A stretch of 64,000 bases of DNA from Anomaloglossus baeobatrachus. Taxonomy: Eukaryota; Chordata; Amphibia; Anura; Aromobatidae. The notes under the pieces were generated by a model. The model did no database searches, had not been told where the DNA came from, and was given only the letters and a program-made list of their open reading frames with translations. The translations under genes were made by a program, and so were the position numbers. The stretch lies in the NCBI RefSeq assembly GCF_048569485.1, contig NC_134354.1:510752869-510816868 (forward strand). Reading direction: 5' to 3'. Positions within the stretch are counted from its first letter, which is position 1. Each line of letters opens with the position of its first letter. This document shows, one piece after another, positions 58,729 to 64,000 of this stretch.

Positions 58729-59399
58729 GTAACAGACTTCACTTACTTATCTTAGTGTACTGTACCAATGAGTGTAATATAGTTTTTCACTGGATTGGAG
58801 GTCACCATGTATTAAGGAAAGACCATCAATGACCGTTTTAGATCTCTGGATGTGTACATGATGCCCTACTGTATTATCAATTGTGCCTGAAGATGTTTAG
58901 TATGCATCAATGGACAAAAACATTGCTTCTTTCTATGACTGTGCATTGCACTCTCTTAGATAAGTACAGAAATATTTTGTTATACTAGATACTATTTGCC
59001 TAGAAAGCAACTCGCATAAATACATCCATTTATTAGTCTTTGTGTATTATACTGTATAACAAAATTAGAATAATATCCATACTTCTCACATAATAGACTA
59101 TAATTTAGCTTTGAATTTAAGCTGCCTAAAAATGTAATGAGCCTAAACAACTCTTTTACTAGATGATTAGCTAATTTTTCCACGGGAACCTGGCAGATTA
59201 CATTTTAAGGCCACTACATGGGCTTTACTATTAAGTAATATAGAACACCCAGTGATGAAACAATAAAAACAATTTTATTTATACCAACATTTCTATAAGT
59301 CTTTATATTGGTTGCATTGGTTGAGTTCTGTGCATGCACAGCCATCTGTCTATGCATGTACATATGCACGTTGAATGTATAGATGAATATATATACGGT

Positions 59400-59418
59400 A
59401 TATGTGTGTGTGTGTGTA

Positions 59419-59463
<45 letters not shown>

Positions 59464-59472
59464 ATATATATG
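59400..59472. repeat. Mixed (TG)n/(TA)n microsatellite
   Basis: Alternating GTGTGTGT and TATATATA runs in IMPG2 intron 1. Confidence 0.95.
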
Positions 59473-59530
59473 GCTGTACATGTATGCCTTTAACGCTATA
59501 TGTCAATATTGATGCAGATTTGTGTGTCTA

Positions 59531-59600
59531 TATATAAAAATAAGCATAGCGTTACACACATATATAAAATGTGTGTAACGCTATGCTTATTTTTTATATA
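59531..59600. repeat. Near-perfect 29-bp hairpin in IMPG2 intron 1
   Basis: TAAGCATAGCGTTACACAC at 59541 pairs with GTGTGTAACGCTATGCTTA, extended by AT-rich outer bases with one bulged A. The loop is about 11 bases. Confidence 0.85.
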
Positions 59601-60566
59601 CATAGATGAACAGATACACACATACATTTTGCATTTATGTGTTGACTGTGTGCTTTCAATTTGCAGTCATGCATCTTATGATCTTCTTTACGATCCCATT
59701 GCACAGACTTGGAGTTTACAGGAAGAAATGTCTATTTCTATGTCTGATTCTGTCCGTGATTATGGTTGATGTTCTAACGTCCTTATTTGCTGAATAGGCA
59801 ATCTCTATTATTAACCATTCCAATCAAGCACAATATATGGCACATTTTTTGCCATCAATTAAAACTTGGCACGCCATGTGAATGCAGAGCAGTAATGTTG
59901 AAAATGCTGAACTTTTGCCCCTTTGTCATACAGATTCTAACAAATGGGCAAAGCTTTGAATTCTAAAATTCTCAAACAAAGAATCCTTTGATATTACCAA
60001 GTAAAATACTTAATTGGAGTCTAGATGTGTTTGTTGTCATAACTATTCATAACTGTATATGTTAGACACTAAGATAATAGATAATAATGATTCAGCCAAA
60101 TTCTATCTGATAATAGAGATCTTAGAACACTATTTTGTATACTTTTGTCACCCACCTTCTGCAGTGACTTTGATTTTTAACCATAAAAATACTTATCTTA
60201 TAACTCAAATTCTACTATGATATTAAATGCACTTTATTATTATGACTAAAGGGCTATTTAGGATAAAACTCTGTGCCACTCTTGTTTATAGGCTGGGTCA
60301 GGTATTGCAACCTTCTTCAAGTAAATAGGGTTCAGCTAACGTGGTCCATTGACAAGATTGGGCTCTTGCTAACTCTAAACTCTTTAGGTATCTTATGATC
60401 TATGGTGGTCTTGTGATGGAGTTGAAATTGTATATTTCTTCCATTAGTAACTTCATATGGTGCAAATATATTTTCTTTCACTTTAAAATCCATATTGTAT
60501 TCTATAATATTGTGATTTATAATTCGTCATTGCCCCTTTTCTCATTGCACTTTTTACCATATTTAG
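59601..60566 (+). other. IMPG2 intron 1, no feature recognised
   Basis: AT-rich. A pyrimidine-rich tract near 60535-60566 forms the acceptor of exon 2. Confidence 0.5.
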
Positions 60567-60824
60567 TTATAGAATCCAGAACAGGACTTGACGATATTCA
60601 ACATAAAGGACTTCCAAATGTACAATATGGACAATATGGCATGGAAGAAGGCAGTGGATCAGTACCAGAATCCAGTCCATCTCTGGCGGAATCACACAGC
60701 CGCTATAGGAGTTTCCTCAAAAGGAAAAAGAGAGCCATATTATTTCCCAGTGGAGTGAAGGTGTGCCCAGAAGAAACATTTGAACAAGCTCTTGAGAATC
60801 ATATGAATTATTTTAAACTTAGGG
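60567..60824 (+). CDS. IMPG2: IMPG2 second coding exon
   Basis: The exon is 258 bases long, lies between a TTTAG acceptor and a GGTAAGT donor, is open throughout, and ends in phase 1. The conserved end reads RKKRAILFPSGVKVCPEE, then a helix leading to NYFKLR. This matches the (R/K)xKRxxxFPxGVKxCP motif that opens the conserved N-terminal region of IMPG1 and IMPG2. The first half (LDDIQHKGLPNVQYGQYG and a Ser-rich stretch) is poorly conserved, as expected for this linker. IMPG2 is preferred over IMPG1 because SENP7 lies upstream in the same orientation. Later exons lie outside the window. Confidence 0.87.
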
Positions 60825-61351
60825 GTAAGTAAAAATTCTTCAGAGGAATCCTTGAAGGTGTTTGTCTCTGACCATTTTAGATACAAGACTCATCTAGTCA
60901 TATAGTCATCAGCTAATATCCTACTGTAGAGAGAGCATGAATCAGCACAAGCTAGATCTCGGGAAGATTATTGCAGTGATCCATTTCGTTTGGCACCTAG
61001 TTTGCCAAGAGCTTGTAATGCCATCATATGACCCATAGAATGCGTTTTAGTATCATACTGGTTTCCATATTGGCTTTATTTCCATCTTAATAGATGGTGC
61101 ACAGTAATTACACACACACAAACACACACATATATAAATTTAGTTGTATAATATCATGTAGCAGCTAGGACACGCAGCCATATATGTCGACCCAACATAA
61201 TATATAAAACTGAAAGTAACCATCCATTCTCCAACATAACTGTTTGCTCCTAAAATGTACCTAGTACATGCTGTATATGTATATTTCATTCAGTCCCATT
61301 GCCAGAGGTGTACAACATCCAGCCGCTAACCATGCAGCCTGCCTTTACTAA

Positions 61352-63902
61352 AGCCCGCTACACACGCTTCAATATATCTCACAATCTGTCGTTGGGGTCA
61401 AGTTGTAAGTGACGCACATCCGGCATCGTTTGTGAGGTATCTGCGTGTGACATCTACTTGCGATCAGGATTGAACGCAAAACCGTTGATCGCAAACACAT
61501 CGTATCATTCTCTAGAATTGAGCGTTTTGTTGCACGAACCTAGTCAATTGTAACGTGTGACATCCCTCATACGATTTTGGTGTCTGATGCTATGTGCGCA
61601 GGTGTGCGCTCTGCACCGCAGCTTAAAAAAGGTCCGCTTCAGAGCGCAGCTGAAAAGCTGCGTTCTGAAGCGCCTCACAATGTCTGTCAGTCACTAATCT
61701 CTGTCAGTCGGTCACTATCTCTGTCCCTCACTCTCTGTCCATGTCAGTCTATTCCCCTCTCTCATATACTCACCGATCCCTGATCCCCGGCGCTGCACGG
61801 CGTTCACACTGCTCCGGCGGCTTTTACTGTTTTGAAAAAGCCGGCCGCCCATTAAAGAATCTCGTATTCCCTGCTTTACCCGCCCACCGGCGCCTATGAT
61901 TGGTTACAGTGAGACACGCCCCCACTCTGAGTGACAGGTGTCACACTGCACCCAATCACAGCAGCCGGTGGGCGGGTCTATACTGTGTAGTGAAATAAAT
62001 AATTAAATAATTAAAAATGTACCCGGCTCTTCCCGATTTGCCCTGGTGCGTTGGCAAATCGGGGTAATAAGGAGTTATTGGCAGCCCATAGCTGCCAATA
62101 AGTCCTAGATTAATCATGTCAGGCGTCTATGAGACACCCTCCATGATTAATCTGTAAATTACAGTAAATAAACACACACACCCGAAAAAATCCTTTATTA
62201 GAAATAAAAAACAAAAACATATACCCTGGTTCACCACTTTAATCAGCCCCAAAAAGCCCTCCTTGTCCGGCGTACTCCAGGATGCTCCAGCGTCGCTTCC
62301 AGCGCTGCTGCATGGAGGTGACCGGAGCTGCAGCAGACACAGCCGCTCCGGTCACTTCCACGCAGGTAATGAAGACAGCCGTGCGATCAGCTGCTGTCAC
62401 TGAGGTTACCCGCTGTCACTGGATCCAGCGGTGGCCGCGGGTAACCTCAGTGACAGCAGCTGATCGCGCTACTCACCGCCGCTCCTATCACCTCCACGCA
62501 GCAACTGAGGTGAGTAGCGCGATCAGCTGAGCTTTCACTGAGGTTACCCGCGGCCACCGCTGGATCCAGTGACAGCGGGTAACCTCAGTGACAGCAGCTG
62601 ATCGCGCGGCTGTCTTCATTACCTGCGTGGAGGTGACCGGAGCGGCTGTGTCTGCTGCAGCTCCGGTCACCTCCATGCAGCAGCGCTGGAAGCGACGCTG
62701 GAGCATCCTGGATGACGCCGGACAAGGAGGGCTTTTTGGGGCTGATTAAAGTGGTGAACCAGGGTATATGTTTGTGTTTTTATTTCTAATAAAGGATTTT
62801 TTCGTGTGTGTGTGTTTATTTACTGTAATTTACAGATTAATCATGGAGGGTGTCTCATAGACGCCTGACATGATTAATCTAGGACTTATTGGCAGCTATG
62901 GGCTGCCAATAACTCCTTATTACCCCGATTTGCCAACGCACCAGGGCAAATCGGGAAGAGCCGGGTACAGTCCCAGAACTGTCGCATCTAATGTATGCGG
63001 CAATTCTGGGCGGCTGTTGGCTGATATTGTTAGGCTGGGGGGCTCCCCATAACGTGGAGCTCCCCATCCTGAGAATACCAGCCTTCAGCCGTATGGCTTT
63101 ATCTGGCTGGTTTTAAAATTGGGGGGAACCGCACGCCGTTTTTTTTAATTATTTAATTATTTATTTCACTACACAGTATAGACCCGCCCACCGGCTGCTG
63201 TGATTGGGTGCAGTGTGACACCTGTCACTCAGAGTGGGGGCGTGTCTCACTGTAACCAATCATAGGCGCCGGTGGGCGGGGAAAGCAGGGAATACGAAAT
63301 TGTTTAATGGGCGGCCGGCTTTTTCAAAACAGTAAAAGCCGCCGGAGCAGTGTGAACGCCGTGCAGTGCCGGGGATCGGGGATTGGTGAGTATGAGAGAG
63401 GGCTGCTAACTTCAGTAATTTAGGAGATTAGCGGTCACCGGTGAGTCCTTCACTGGTGACCGCTAATCAGGACGCGACACAGACAGAGCCGCAGCATGAC
63501 AATGAAGTCGGGTGAAGTTCACCCGAGTTCATTCTGACAGTGCGGCTCTGTCTGTGTCTGCTGTCATCTGCCATTCAGCTCTGCTACATGGCTGTCTGAG
63601 TCTGCTGTCAGCGGCCATGTAGCAGAGCTGAATGGCAGATGACATAGTAAAAACACATCCCTACACATTACACACGCTTGTCAAGTCAATAAATAAAAAA
63701 AAAAAGGTGCCCAATGCATACGTCACAGAACACATGATCTAAAGGATCGCACATAACATTGATCAATTTAACATAGACTACTAACGCACGTGTGACAGCA
63801 AATGAACGACCAACGTGAAATCTCATAAGATCCCATATGCAACCTGGGCGTGTCACATCGCAAATGCGATTGTACAACTAATTGCAACGTGTAAAGTGGG
63901 CT
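61352..63902. mobile_element. Harbinger-like element with TAA duplication, carrying a giant palindrome
   Basis: The ends AGCCCGCTACACACG and (inverted) AGCCCACTTTACACG lie between TAA at 61349-61351 and 63903-63905. The left interior has GTAAGTGACGCACATCCGGCATCG, a block shared with the MITEs at 24593 and 36401. No transposase is seen; most of the 2,551 bases belong to the palindrome. It sits in IMPG2 intron 2. Confidence 0.78.
61767..63391. repeat. Giant imperfect palindrome, arms about 700 and 870 bp
   Basis: TACTCACCGATCC at 61767 onward is repeated inverted ending GGTGAGTA at 63391. The axis is near 62494, with a loop of about 30 bases between GCGCTACTCACC and GGTGAGTAGCGC. The right arm has about 180 bases (around 62968-63149) with no counterpart in the left arm. 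The same sequence in single copy lies inside the Harbinger relative at 22552-24070. Confidence 0.92.
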
Positions 63903-64000
63903 TAACATTTGTGAAATAATGGGTTATTATAAAGAGATCACTGAATTTGAGTGTGGTACTGTAATACAATATCACTGTCATAACATGGCAGTCTAAATAT

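Noticed and set aside
59303-59537. Tyr/Ile/His-rich frames in IMPG2 intron 1
   Set aside because: Translation of mixed TG/TA repeats.
62282-62706. Two matching open frames on opposite strands encoding the same start
   Set aside because: They mirror each other because they lie in the two arms of a palindrome. They are short, without domain or splice context.

Overview
The window is nuclear DNA of a vertebrate, most likely a frog. It is intron-rich and AT-leaning, and it is packed with nested DNA transposons, a DIRS retrotransposon, L2-type LINE sequence, Helitrons and many families of short inverted-repeat elements. No prokaryotic features, rRNA, tRNA or CRISPR array were seen. The frog call rests on repeat style and gene order rather than on any species-diagnostic sequence.

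Two host genes are present, both on the + strand. The last two coding exons of a SUMO protease, best matched to SENP7 (9510-9660 and 20308-20439, with a poly(A) signal at 20574), occupy the left third. The first two coding exons of an interphotoreceptor matrix proteoglycan, best matched to IMPG2 (58650-58728 and 60567-60824), lie at the right. SENP7 followed by IMPG2 in the same direction is the order I recall from mammals, and it supports both names. The 9.5 kb before the first exon is read as SENP7 intron, and everything after 60825 as IMPG2 intron 2.

The last SENP7 intron (9661-20307) holds a Tc1 fragment, a decayed mariner (11617-12871) and a Tc1 element (13144-19602) that was split by a 5.6 kb DIRS retrotransposon (13878-19459). 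The 38 kb between the genes is layered repeat: a Helitron (22370-25334) carrying two younger inserts; a tandem duplication whose second copy was hit by a TTAA-specific element; an L2 LINE (about 28862-34926) split by a hAT element with a perfect 8-bp target duplication (29387-33378); a Tigger-like element; a full-length Tc1 element with an open transposase (38137-39788); a second hAT (40068-44424); a two-gene PIF/Harbinger element whose genes both splice into open frames (46734-51006); a 450-bp tandem array (51247-53272); and a TTAA-flanked element split by a solo LTR. IMPG2 intron 2 contains a very large palindrome inside a Harbinger-like element (61352-63902).

The most notable points are the intact-looking Harbinger element (transposase plus a MADF-domain partner gene) with a non-autonomous relative 23 kb away, the intact Tc1 transposase, and several insertions for which the empty target site can be read in the same window. 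Most short inverted-repeat families here are flanked by TWA trinucleotides, as Harbinger elements are, or by TTAA, as piggyBac elements are.
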